From NCBI GenBank assembly GCA_034435015.1, contig DAOTYH010000015.1, positions 1-38,672 on the forward strand: a DNA stretch of 38,672 bases, written 5' to 3'. A model generated the notes under the pieces. That model had not been told where the DNA came from, did no database searches, and saw only the letters and a list, made by a program, of their open reading frames with translations. This document shows, in pieces, positions 1 to 7,874 of this stretch. The DNA is from DAOTYH01 sp034435015. GTDB lineage: Bacteria > Chloroflexota > Anaerolineae > Aggregatilineales > UBA3940. Made by a program: the position numbers and the translations under genes. Within the stretch, counting starts at the first letter, position 1, and the number at the start of each line of letters is the position of its first letter.

Positions 1-1069
1 GGGTCTGGGGGCCGGCGGTCGGGATGGCCGGCAGGGCGATGACGTTCAGCGCGATCAAGCCGGCGGCCACGAGGACAAGGCAGGCCGCCCCTGCCAGGAT
101 GCCCCCCGCGATCCAAACCCACGCTGGGATGCCGCGCCGCGCCCTGACCGGCGGCGTTCCAGCGGGCGGCTCTTGCGTCTCAGCCGCGTCTGTTCCCAGC
201 CGCCATGTTGCCTCAGGGGGCCGGCCAGCGGGAGCCGGCACAGCAGTCGGTTTACCCTCTGCCAGTGCGGCGAGCGCGTCGGCCAGCTCGGCGGCCGTCT
301 GGTAACGTTCGGAGCGGTCTTTGGCCATAGCCCGCGCGATCACTGCATCGCATTCCGGCGGGAGGTCATCTCTGAAGCCGCGGATGCGAGGCACCGGCTC
401 GGTGAGATGCTTAACCACCATCCCCATCGGGGTATCGGCGTGATAGGGTAACACACCAGAGAGCATCTCAAAGACGATAGCGCCCAGCGAGTAGATGTCA
501 CTGCGGGCGTCAATGTCCGACTCGCCGCCGGCCTGCTCTGGACTCATGTAGGCCGGCGTGCCGATTACCCCCGTGCCGGTCAGGGTGGAGCCGCTCTCAG
601 CCAGCTTGGCAATGCCAAAATCTGAGAGGTAGGCCTCATCGTATTGGTCAAACAGGATGTTGCCCGGCTTCAGATCGCGGTGGATCACGCCGCGCCGGTG
701 AGCTTCATCCAGCGCCGGGCTGATGCGCTGGAGGATGCGGGCTGTTTCATTCAGAGAAAGGGGGCCGCGCCGGATGCGCTCAGAGAGCGAGCCGCCGGAC
801 ATATAGCGCATCACGATATACGGCTGGCCGTCGTCTTCTCCGAAGTCGTAGACAGGCACAATGGCCGGATGTTCCAACGCGCCGATGATCTGTGCCTCGC
901 GCTCAAAACGTGCCCGGAAGGCGGGGTCATGGAGGAACTCGCGCGGCAGTACCTTGACCGCTACCTCGCGCTTGAAGGCAGGATCGTAGGCGAGATAGAC
1001 GCTTGCCATGCCGCCGCGTCCCAGCTCAGACCTGATCTCATAGCGGCCAATCTGATGAAGAGATCTCAT
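1..1069 (-). CDS. Ser/Thr protein kinase, membrane-anchored (partial, C-terminus beyond window)
   Basis: Hanks-type (PknB-like) kinase expected to phosphorylate Ser/Thr of cytoplasmic partners in response to an outside signal. The first 356 codons are present. The product starts MRSLHQIGRYEIRSELG and shows the Gly loop (GRGGMASVY), the Lys in VAVKVLP, catalytic HRDLKPGN, DFGIAK and a MSPEQ activation segment. A Pro-rich linker and one hydrophobic helix follow at about residues 316-342, so the sensor part would be outside the cell, past the window edge. The start ATG at 1069 is chosen because an in-frame TAG lies two codons upstream and an AGAGGA ribosome site precedes it. The kinase domain resembles those at 35260 and 37289, so the three are paralogues. 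Its ligand cannot be guessed because the extracellular part is missing. Confidence 0.93.
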   Translation of the reverse strand, partial: MRSLHQIGRYEIRSELGRGGMASVYLAYDPAFKREVAVKVLPREFLHDPAFRARFEREAQIIGALEHPAIVPVYDFGEDDGQPYIVMRYMSGGSLSERIRRGPLSLNETARILQRISPALDEAHRRGVIHRDLKPGNILFDQYDEAYLSDFGIAKLAESGSTLTGTGVIGTPAYMSPEQAGGESDIDARSDIYSLGAIVFEMLSGVLPYHADTPMGMVVKHLTEPVPRIRGFRDDLPPECDAVIARAMAKDRSERYQTAAELADALAALAEGKPTAVPAPAGRPPEATWRLGTDAAETQEPPAGTPPVRARRGIPAWVWIAGGILAGAACLVLVAAGLIALNVIALPAIPTAGPQT

Positions 1070-1176
1070 AACCAGCTAGTCCTCTTCGTTTGTAAGGAAG
1101 CCAACGCCCCAACATCGGGGGAATATCCATCCTTCATTGTAAGGGACTCTGCGAAGGAAGGCCAGCAGAAGGGTAC

Positions 1177-2487
1177 TCAGTACACCAGCACGAGCGCTAG
1201 ATCGTTGACGTTTGTACCGGTCGGGCCGAGGCGCAACAGCCCCCCTGCCCGGTCAAAAAAAGTATAGCTGTCGTTGTCGTCCAGGCAGGCCTGCGGATCA
1301 AGCCCCAATGCACGGGCGCGTGCGCATGTCTGGCCTGTGACTACTGCGCCGGCGGCGTCAGTAGGGCCGTCTATGCCGTCTGTGCCGAAGGCGGCTACTG
1401 CCACCCCTTCCAGCCCGTCGAGGGCCAGCGCCGCCGCAAGGGCTATCTCCTGATTGCGCCCTCCCTTGCCGTGCCCCCGCACGGTGACAGTGGTCTCGCC
1501 GCCGATCAGGTACAGGCAGGGGCGCTGAGGGCTGTCAGCCAGACGGCGGGCGGTCTCAGCCAGACGGCGGCCTGCGTCACGGGCTTCGCCGCCCACGTTA
1601 TCCTCGCGCCCGGCCACATACCAGCCCATCTCGACGGCGCGGCGCTCAACGGCGTCTAAGGCCAGGCGGTTACTGCCAATGATGCGGCTGGTGACGCGCT
1701 CCAGCACGGCGTCGCCCGGTTTGACCGTCTCCGGACGCTCGCCGCGCAGGCCGGCTTGCAGATGGGCGGTGACAGCCGGGACGGCCTCCATAAGGCCGTA
1801 GCGGGCCAGCACGTCCAGCGCGTCAGCGTAGGTCGTGGGGTCAGGGGCCAGCGGGCCGGAGGCGATCACATCCAGCGGGTCGCCCATGACATCTGAGAGG
1901 ATGAAAGCCTCCACACGGGCCGGGCAGGCCAGCCGCGCGAGGCCGCCGCCCTTTAACTGTTCGCAGTGCTTACGGACGGTATTGAGTTCGCCGATGGGAG
2001 CGCCAGCCCGCATCAGGGCGCCGCTGACGGCACGCAGGTCTTCAAGCGTCAGCCCTTCGGCGGGGAGGGTCAGGTGGGCCGACCCCCCGCCGGAGATGAG
2101 CGCGATCAGCGTGGCATCCGGCCCGGTCTGACGGGCTGTCTCAGCGATGGCGTGAGCCGCCCGCAGATTGCGTTCGTCGGGCAGAGGGTGGGCCGCCGGG
2201 AAGACCTGAAAGCCTGCCGGCTCATGGTCAAGGCGGGCCAGCCGCTCCGGCACGACGGCTACCGCGCCGCCGGCTAAATCGCACAGCGACTCCAACTGGA
2301 GGGCCATCTCCAGCGAAGCCTTGCCCGCGCCGATCACGTAGCATGGGCCGGAGCCGGCCAGGCCGGCGGGCCAATGGCGGGCGAGGGCGCGGGCCGGGTC
2401 GGCGGCCTCAAGGGCGGCGGCGATCAGAGCGGAGATGTGCTCAAGATGGTGCTGAAAAGCAGGTTGTGAGCTGGATGATTGGTTCAT
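1177..2487 (-). CDS. Glycerate 2-kinase (MOFRL/GckA-TtuD family)
   Basis: Phosphorylates D-glycerate with ATP to 2-phosphoglycerate, feeding photorespiratory-like, serine or sugar-acid carbon into lower glycolysis in the cytoplasm. The 436-residue product matches the family length. Visible signatures are the N-terminal GAGKAS segment, ISGGGSA, LNTVRKHCEQLKGGGLA, LSDVMGDPLDVIASGP and the C-terminal MOFRL part with GGETTVTVRG, GKGGRNQE, GTDGIDGPTDAAGA and a final GPTGTNVNDL. The family assignment is strong; the substrate (glycerate rather than hydroxypyruvate-related acids) follows the family. It lies 107 bp upstream of the kinase on the same strand and may be co-transcribed with it. The ribosome site is weak (GAAAG). 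No terminator is visible between the two genes. Confidence 0.93.
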   Translation of the reverse strand: MNQSSSSQPAFQHHLEHISALIAAALEAADPARALARHWPAGLAGSGPCYVIGAGKASLEMALQLESLCDLAGGAVAVVPERLARLDHEPAGFQVFPAAHPLPDERNLRAAHAIAETARQTGPDATLIALISGGGSAHLTLPAEGLTLEDLRAVSGALMRAGAPIGELNTVRKHCEQLKGGGLARLACPARVEAFILSDVMGDPLDVIASGPLAPDPTTYADALDVLARYGLMEAVPAVTAHLQAGLRGERPETVKPGDAVLERVTSRIIGSNRLALDAVERRAVEMGWYVAGREDNVGGEARDAGRRLAETARRLADSPQRPCLYLIGGETTVTVRGHGKGGRNQEIALAAALALDGLEGVAVAAFGTDGIDGPTDAAGAVVTGQTCARARALGLDPQACLDDNDSYTFFDRAGGLLRLGPTGTNVNDLALVLVY

Positions 2488-2576
2488 GGTCTTTCGTTAT
2501 GGGCTATACAGGATAGGTTGTGACTTCGATTGTACTGCAACCGCCGGGCGGCGCAACGAGGGTGATCAGCGGAGGT

Positions 2577-2604
2577 TTGCCCCCCGACCGGCTTGTGCTA
2601 TAGT
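2577..2604 (+). promoter_or_regulatory. Promoter, probably leaderless, for the deacetylase
   Basis: TTGCCC at 2577-2582, a 16-bp spacer and TATAGT at 2599-2604. The -10 is extended by an upstream TGC (TGCTATAGT). The ATG at 2612 is only 8 bases past the -10, so transcription would begin at or next to the start codon. No Shine-Dalgarno sequence precedes it. This is a reading from sequence only. Confidence 0.5.
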
Positions 2605-2611
2605 CAGCCGT

Positions 2612-3400
2612 ATGGCAGAAAAGAGATTCCTCAACCGGCGTGCGTTTCTGAGGGCGGCGGTCATAGCGGGGGCGGGTCTGCTGGCAGGCCGGCCAAAGGC
2701 ACTGCGGGCCGCTCCGGCACGGCTGTACTGCCCGATCCTGATGTATCACTACATCTCCGAAGTGCCGGCAGGCGCTGACGCACTGCGGCGCGGCCTGACC
2801 GTCACGCCGGCTCAATTTGCCGGCCATCTGGACTACCTCGCCGGGGAGGGCTTCATCGCCGTCACGCTGGCTCATCTGGCGTCTGCGCTGAGAGGAGAGG
2901 CTGTCTTGCCGCCCAAACCGGTTGTCCTGACCTTCGATGACGGCTACGGCGATGCCTTTGCCAACGCCTGCCCCGCACTGGCCGAACGCGGCATGACGGG
3001 GGTGTTTTTCGTGGTGAGTAGTTTCATGGAGCAGGCCGGCTACCTGAGCTGGGCACAGGCCGCCGAGATGAGACAGGCCGGGCTGGAGATTGGAAGTCAC
3101 AGCGCTACTCATCCTAACCTCATCGGTTTGAGTCATGAAGCGTTGATGGCCGAGGTTGAGGGATCAGCAAGGGTAATTGAAGAGATGCTGGGTGAGCGCC
3201 CCGTCTCTTTTTGCTATCCGCTGGGGCGTTATGATGCGGGCGTGATCCGCGCCGTGCGCGAGTCGGGGTATCTAGCCGCTGTCACAACTGCCGATGGGAC
3301 GCTCCATTCCACAGCCAGCCTGTACCGACTGCGCCGTGTGCGGGTGCGCGGACAGACCTCAACGAACGGGCTGGCGTGGCTGGTCAACCGGCAGGTATGA
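2612..3400 (+). CDS. Polysaccharide deacetylase (NodB/CE4 domain) with Tat signal
   Basis: Predicted metal-dependent carbohydrate esterase removing N- or O-acetyl groups from a cell-wall or capsule glycan outside the membrane. The 262-residue product starts MAEKRFLNRRAFLRAA, a twin-arginine export signal (RRAFLR) with a hydrophobic stretch to about residue 24. The NodB domain shows motif 1 TFDDG (107-111, catalytic base and metal Asp) and motif 2 SHSATHP (162-168, metal His pair), then a Tyr/Pro-rich FCYPLGRYD segment. An upstream in-frame extension of 42 codons exists, but the ATG at 2612 gives the Tat signal and fits the -10 box. The stop overlaps the next gene's start (ATGA), so the two are translationally coupled. 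The natural glycan is unknown. Confidence 0.9.
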   Translation: MAEKRFLNRRAFLRAAVIAGAGLLAGRPKALRAAPARLYCPILMYHYISEVPAGADALRRGLTVTPAQFAGHLDYLAGEGFIAVTLAHLASALRGEAVLPPKPVVLTFDDGYGDAFANACPALAERGMTGVFFVVSSFMEQAGYLSWAQAAEMRQAGLEIGSHSATHPNLIGLSHEALMAEVEGSARVIEEMLGERPVSFCYPLGRYDAGVIRAVRESGYLAAVTTADGTLHSTASLYRLRRVRVRGQTSTNGLAWLVNRQV

Positions 3401-4023
3401 AGCTGGGTGTGATCTCCGATGTTCATGCCGACCTGAAAGGTCTGCTGACGGCCCTGCGGATACTGCGGCGGGAGGGCGTGGAACGGGTGCTGTGTGCGGG
3501 CGACATCGTTGAGCGGGGCGGGGAAGGAGATGAGGTTGTCAGGGTTGTCCGGCAGGGACAGATTCTCTGCGTGCAGGGCAACCATGACTATAGTGCGGCG
3601 GGCAATCAGGCTTGGCTGTGTCAGCACGGCGACCCGTCCAATCCGGCCCTGCAAAGGCGCCTGTTGTCTGATGAGTCGCTCCATTACCTCAGCCGGCTTC
3701 CGCCGCGGCTGAGCTTCTCGCAGGACGGCGTGCGTGTAATGCTGGCTCATGGCGCTCCATGGAGCGACATGGTGTACCTCTTCCCTGACAGCCCGGACTA
3801 CCTTCTTGAACGGGCGGCCCGTGAGGCGCAGGCCGATATATTGATTTTGGGGCATACGCATATCCCCATGTGGATCAGCGCAGGCGGCGTCTGGATCGCT
3901 AATCCAGGGTCGGTGTGCGTGCCGGGCAGTCGTACCTGTGCCACACTGGACCTGCCGGAATGTGTCTGGCGGGTGTTCGACATTGTAACCGGCCAGGCGG
4001 TCGAGGGGCTGTCAACTAGATGA
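3397..4023 (+). CDS. Calcineurin-like metallophosphoesterase (YfcE/MJ0936-like)
   Basis: A 208-residue cytoplasmic two-metal phosphoesterase. The motifs appear in family order: DVH near the N-terminus (D8, H10), GDIVERGG, GNHD, LAHG and GHTH (GHTHIPMW). The small size with no added domain fits the YfcE-type phosphodiesterases, which cleave phosphodiester model substrates in vitro. The real substrate is not known. The start at 3397 overlaps the deacetylase stop by four bases. A longer reading from 3376 would lie inside the deacetylase and lacks a ribosome site. The coupling to an envelope deacetylase could mean a shared envelope role, but that is inference. Confidence 0.88.
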   Translation: MKLGVISDVHADLKGLLTALRILRREGVERVLCAGDIVERGGEGDEVVRVVRQGQILCVQGNHDYSAAGNQAWLCQHGDPSNPALQRRLLSDESLHYLSRLPPRLSFSQDGVRVMLAHGAPWSDMVYLFPDSPDYLLERAAREAQADILILGHTHIPMWISAGGVWIANPGSVCVPGSRTCATLDLPECVWRVFDIVTGQAVEGLSTR

Positions 4024-4027
4024 CATC

Positions 4028-4057
4028 AGGGGGCCGCCGGCGTCCGAGCGGCCCTCT
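4028..4057 (+). other. GC-rich hairpin after the phosphoesterase gene
   Basis: Arms AGGGGGCCGC (4028-4037) and GCGGCCCTCT (4048-4057) pair over 10 bp with one G-T wobble around a 10-base loop. There is no U tract after it, so it is a weak terminator at best. It separates the deacetylase/phosphoesterase pair from panC. Confidence 0.5.
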
Positions 4058-4075
4058 GGTTGCCCTGAGTTGCGG

Positions 4076-4081
4076 TACAAT
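4076..4081 (+). promoter_or_regulatory. Possible -10 element for panC-coaX
   Basis: TACAAT lies 53 bases before the panC start, directly after the hairpin. No convincing -35 box stands at the right distance. It is listed because it is the only promoter-like element in this gap. Confidence 0.3.
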
Positions 4082-4134
4082 ACACTGGAAACAAGGTAGG
4101 CGCTCTCTATTAGGGAAGGATGCAGGAGCGTGCC

Positions 4135-4992
4135 ATGCATGTCGTCAAGACCGTTGAAGAAGTTCGTGTAGCCCGGTGGGCTAACCCGTCGCTGATGTGG
4201 GGGCTGATCCCGACGATGGGCGCTCTGCACGAGGGGCATATCTCGCTGGTGCGGCGGGGGCGTGCCGAATGCGACCGCGTGGGGGTGAGCATCTTTGTCA
4301 ATCCCCTCCAGTTCAACAACCCGGACGATCTAGCCCATTACCCCCGCTCACTGGAGCGCGACCTCGAACTGTTGAGGGCCGAGGGGGTGGACCTTGTGTG
4401 GGTGCCGGAGGTGGAGGATATGTATCCGCCCGGCTACCAGACCTATGTGACAGTCGAGGAAGTGACCCGACCGCTGGAAGGGGCGGCGCGTCCGGGGCAC
4501 TTTCGCGGGGTAGCGACGGTGGTCGCCAAGCTGTTCAACGTGTTCGAGCCTCAGCGGGTTTACTTTGGGCAGAAGGACGCCCAGCAGGTGGCCGTCATCA
4601 AGCAGATGGTGCGTGACCTGGCCTTTAACCTGGAGATCATCGTGTGCCCGATTGTGCGTGAGCCGGACGGGCTGGCGATGTCCAGCCGGAATGTGCGCCT
4701 GAACCCGGAGGAGCGAAAGGCGGCGGTGGTGCTGTATCTGGCTCTCTCGGCGGCGGTGATGGAATGGCAGAGGGGCGAACGGGACGCCGATGCCCTGCGG
4801 GCGATCATGCAGGCAACGCTCAGCGCCGAGCCGCGCGCACGGGTGGATTACGTCAGTGTGGCCGACCCTGATACCATGCAGGAGATACAGGGGAATGTCA
4901 GCCGGGGCCTGCTCAGCATGGCTGTATATATCGGCGATGTGCGCCTGATTGACAACATGGTGGTAGACGAGGCTTATGCTCCTGGCAATTGA
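4135..4992 (+). CDS. panC: Pantothenate synthetase
   Basis: Joins pantoate and beta-alanine with ATP to form pantothenate (EC 6.3.2.1), the last step of vitamin B5 synthesis in the cytoplasm. The 285-residue product carries PTMGALHEGHISLV (nucleotide-binding HIGH-like motif), IFVNPLQF, HFRGVATVV, FGQKDAQQ and MSSRN (KMSKS-like loop), all diagnostic for PanC. The ATG at 4135 is preferred because AGGAG (4124-4128) lies six bases upstream. The ATG at 4120 would sit inside its own ribosome site. The 3' end overlaps coaX by 17 bases, which places two coenzyme A steps in one operon. The panB and panD genes are not in the window. Confidence 0.97.
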   Translation: MHVVKTVEEVRVARWANPSLMWGLIPTMGALHEGHISLVRRGRAECDRVGVSIFVNPLQFNNPDDLAHYPRSLERDLELLRAEGVDLVWVPEVEDMYPPGYQTYVTVEEVTRPLEGAARPGHFRGVATVVAKLFNVFEPQRVYFGQKDAQQVAVIKQMVRDLAFNLEIIVCPIVREPDGLAMSSRNVRLNPEERKAAVVLYLALSAAVMEWQRGERDADALRAIMQATLSAEPRARVDYVSVADPDTMQEIQGNVSRGLLSMAVYIGDVRLIDNMVVDEAYAPGN

Positions 4993-5743
4993 CATTGGCA
5001 ACACCAACATTCATTTCGGCCTGCATGACGGCAGAGACTGGTTTGTCTCGTGGCGGGCGCATACGGTTGCCCGAAAAATGGGGGATGAGTACGCTGTCCT
5101 GTTGCGCAGTTTCTTCGAAGAAAAGGCCCTCACCTTTGCCGATGTAGACGCGGTGGTGATGGCCAGCGTGGTCCCTGATCTGACAGCGGCCTTTATCAAG
5201 ATGTCAGAGCGCTATCTGCGGCGCAAACCGCTTAACGTGGAGCCGGGCATCAAGACAGGCGTCCGGCTGTTGCTGGATAACCCGCGCGAGGTTGGGCCTG
5301 ACCGGGTGGTCAACGCGGCGGCGGCCAAGAAGCTGTACGGCGGCCCGGCTATCATCATTGACTTTGGCACAGCCACAACATGGGATGTGATTAACGCCAA
5401 CGGCGATTATCTAGGCGGGGCTATTGCGCCGGGTATCGGGCTGGCACATGATGCGCTGGTCAGCCGGACGGCCCGGCTGGTCAAGGTGGACCTCGTGCCG
5501 CCGCCGTCGGTGATTGGGCATAACACCGTTCATGCCATGCAGAGCGGGCTGTTTCTGGGCTATGTGGCCATGATCGAGGGGCTGGTAGCACGCATCAAGG
5601 CTGAGCTGGAGGCCCCGCAGGCCAAAGTAGTCGCGACCGGCGGGCTGGCCCCTCTGTTTGCCGAGCAGACCAGTGTCATCGAAGAGATCGCCCCTAACCT
5701 GACGCTGGAGGGACTGCGGATCATCTGGGAGATGAATCAATGA
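4976..5743 (+). CDS. coaX: Type III pantothenate kinase
   Basis: Phosphorylates pantothenate to 4'-phosphopantothenate (EC 2.7.1.33), the first committed step of coenzyme A synthesis. The ASKHA-fold signatures are present: DIGNTN near the N-terminus (phosphate 1), GPDRVVNA (the family's G-D-R segment), DFGTATTWD (phosphate 2), GGAIAPGIGL and ATGGLA. The length of 255 residues is typical. Type III enzymes are not feedback-inhibited by CoA and need a monovalent cation, by family knowledge. It starts 17 bases inside panC. Only 10 bases separate its stop from the restriction gene, so read-through into that pair is likely. Confidence 0.97.
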   Translation: MLLAIDIGNTNIHFGLHDGRDWFVSWRAHTVARKMGDEYAVLLRSFFEEKALTFADVDAVVMASVVPDLTAAFIKMSERYLRRKPLNVEPGIKTGVRLLLDNPREVGPDRVVNAAAAKKLYGGPAIIIDFGTATTWDVINANGDYLGGAIAPGIGLAHDALVSRTARLVKVDLVPPPSVIGHNTVHAMQSGLFLGYVAMIEGLVARIKAELEAPQAKVVATGGLAPLFAEQTSVIEEIAPNLTLEGLRIIWEMNQ

Positions 5744-5753
5744 GGTTTCCGGG

Positions 5754-6449
5754 ATGGCTGGCAGGCTGATGACTCTGGAGGAGTTTCGAAGGGCTTTTGC
5801 AGACCTCAAGATGCGCGGATGGGTTCGGTCGGAGCGTCGAGGCCCTACCGGTATCGGCTATACACTGGAGAAACTGCTTGGACTGCCAGAGAGCAATATC
5901 GCATTACCAGACCTAGGCATTGTCGAACTTAAAGCCCATCGTATCAATTCGAGTTCCATGATTACGCTCTTTACCTTTAACAGAAAAGCCTGGAGGATGA
6001 ATCCTCTGGAAGCCATAAGGAAATACGGCACGCCCGATCAGAATGGCAGGCTGGGTCTATATTTCACCATGTCGCGTGTTCCCAATAGTGCGGGGTTGTT
6101 CCTGCACGTCGAGGCTGACTCGATCTCTGTGCGTCATGTATCTGGTGAGGTCGTTGCAGAATGGCAGTTAGACGCCTTAGCAGAGAGGTTTGCTCAAAAA
6201 ATACCCGCACTTATATTAGTGAGCGCGTTTAGTGAGATGCGCGGTAATATTGAGTGGTTCAAGTTTGACAGGGCACAACTACTGGATGGAACTTCCAGGG
6301 ATATTCTGCGCAACCAAATCCTGGCTGGAAATATACTCGTAGACCTGCGCCTCCATGATCGGGTAACCAGTGCACGCAACCATGGGACGGGATTTCGAAC
6401 CCTAGAGGACAGACTGCCCTTGCTCTTTGAGATGGTTAGAGATTTATGA
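5754..6449 (+). CDS. Type II restriction endonuclease, MvaI/BcnI family
   Basis: Predicted DNA-cleaving enzyme of a restriction-modification system. The 231-residue product shows TGIGYTLEKLLGLPE (residues 32-46) and then LPDLGIVELKAHR. D53, E58 and K60 give the D-X4-E-X-K nuclease signature with the spacing known for MvaI-type enzymes. SSSMITLFTF, a conserved block of this family, follows. Family members cut CCWGG (MvaI) or CCSGG (BcnI) as monomers; which site this one cuts cannot be read from the sequence. An ATG five codons downstream (5769) is an alternative start. The stop overlaps the methyltransferase start (ATGA). Base composition is clearly more A+T-rich than the flanking genes, suggesting transfer. 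Confidence 0.85.
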   Translation: MAGRLMTLEEFRRAFADLKMRGWVRSERRGPTGIGYTLEKLLGLPESNIALPDLGIVELKAHRINSSSMITLFTFNRKAWRMNPLEAIRKYGTPDQNGRLGLYFTMSRVPNSAGLFLHVEADSISVRHVSGEVVAEWQLDALAERFAQKIPALILVSAFSEMRGNIEWFKFDRAQLLDGTSRDILRNQILAGNILVDLRLHDRVTSARNHGTGFRTLEDRLPLLFEMVRDL

Positions 6450-7753
6450 GTGCCAAGAAGCCCGTTCAGTTGTCCTTTATAGAAACATCCTCGTATGAGG
6501 ACAGTTTGAGCGACTGGACCTTTAGCAATGCCTTGACACGTGAGCTGACGCATTGTTACCATGACTACCCCGCTAGGATGATCCCACAGGTAGCAGGCAG
6601 GTTGATAGACTTATTTGGTGCAAGGGCAGCCCTCTTGTTCGACCCTTACTGCGGGAGTGGGACTTCGCTGGTAGAAGCCAGCATAAGGGGCATTCATGCT
6701 GTCGGCACTGATCTCAACCCTCTCGCAAGGCTGATCGCAAAGGCAAAAGTATCAACACCAGACCTTGACGCACTAGAACACCAAGTAATGCTTTTCAACC
6801 GCTTTGCTCTCGGTGAGAAAGAACGCCGGCGGAGATTACCTGATAAGTTCGAGGTACATGGCATCTCAAATCTGGAGTTTTGGTTCAAGACCGCTGTTAT
6901 AGAAAAACTGTTTGAGATCAGGGAGTTTGTCGAGTCTATTACTGACGAAAACATTCGCCTTTTCTTTCAGGTTGCATTGAGTGAGACCGTTCGTGAAAGT
7001 TCAAATACGAGGAGCAAAGAATTCAAGTTATACAGGTATAGCGAGGACAAACTCTCTCAATTTAACCCCGATGTTTATGGGATCATGGCGGGTAAACTCC
7101 ACCGCAACCTGCAAGGATACAAGCAGTATAAGGCTCTCATTGCCAATTTGAGGGAGCCGCCTTCTGTAAATATTTATGATTTTAACACGGTAGAGGGGAT
7201 ACCCCAGGCGCTTGTTCAGGATGAGAGCGTTGACGTGGTAGTAACGTCTCCGCCCTACGGCGATTCCGGCACAACGGTGGCCTATGGACAATATTCCCGT
7301 CTATCAGCCGCGTGGCTGGAGCTTGAAGAGCCGCATAAGATTGACCGCAAGCTGATGGGTGCACGGGCAATTAGTGATGCTGTTGTCTTTCCCAGCAGGG
7401 CGCTGAACCAGGCTATTGAGCAAGTCAGACAAGCAGACGAGAAACGTGCCCGGCATGTCACTTCGTTCTACAGTGACTTGCAGTCATCCATCTCCAATGT
7501 GGCAAAAGTGGTGAAACGGGGCGGCTACGTGTGCTACGTTGTTGGGAACAGGAAGGTAAAGGGAGTTGTACTGCCAACCGACATTGCCATAAGGGATTTC
7601 TTCGAAAATCGCGGTTTTGTGCACGTGAATACCTTTACACGCGCTATTCCCAACAAGCGTATGCCGTCCAAGAACAGCCCGACAAATGAGGCAGGCGTGC
7701 TGGACAGCACGATGACACAGGAATACATCGTGGTCATGAAGCGGGCCTGCTGA
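6446..7753 (+). CDS. DNA methyltransferase, N4-cytosine type, partner of the MvaI/BcnI-like nuclease
   Basis: Predicted to methylate the cognate site and so protect the host DNA. In the 435-residue product, the AdoMet motif I is DPYCGSGTS (about 66-74), followed by GTDLNPLA. The catalytic motif IV is TSPPYGDSG (about 267). The Ser-Pro-Pro-Tyr form is typical of N4-cytosine enzymes, in line with the m4C methylases paired with MvaI and BcnI. Motif I comes before motif IV, with about 190 residues between them that probably hold target recognition. It is translationally coupled to the nuclease (4-base overlap). The gene shares the lower G+C of the nuclease gene, so both were probably acquired together. 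No controller (C) protein gene is visible. Confidence 0.9.
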   Translation: MSAKKPVQLSFIETSSYEDSLSDWTFSNALTRELTHCYHDYPARMIPQVAGRLIDLFGARAALLFDPYCGSGTSLVEASIRGIHAVGTDLNPLARLIAKAKVSTPDLDALEHQVMLFNRFALGEKERRRRLPDKFEVHGISNLEFWFKTAVIEKLFEIREFVESITDENIRLFFQVALSETVRESSNTRSKEFKLYRYSEDKLSQFNPDVYGIMAGKLHRNLQGYKQYKALIANLREPPSVNIYDFNTVEGIPQALVQDESVDVVVTSPPYGDSGTTVAYGQYSRLSAAWLELEEPHKIDRKLMGARAISDAVVFPSRALNQAIEQVRQADEKRARHVTSFYSDLQSSISNVAKVVKRGGYVCYVVGNRKVKGVVLPTDIAIRDFFENRGFVHVNTFTRAIPNKRMPSKNSPTNEAGVLDSTMTQEYIVVMKRAC

Positions 7754-7874
7754 CTATGCCCCCGTCCCTGCCGCAGACTCTCGACAGCAAGGCAAGGTTG
7801 CGATAAGCTACAGGCGTATCAGACGGACTACCCAACCGCCGTCCGGTACAGACTCTGCGCTGGTAGGAGGAAAC

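Noticed and set aside
644..1267. Plus-strand open frame of 207 codons at the left end
   Set aside because: It is antisense to the clear kinase domain on the minus strand.
4091..4104. GCGCTCTC before panC as a LacI operator
   Set aside because: Only a right half-site; no palindrome and no link to the sugar locus.
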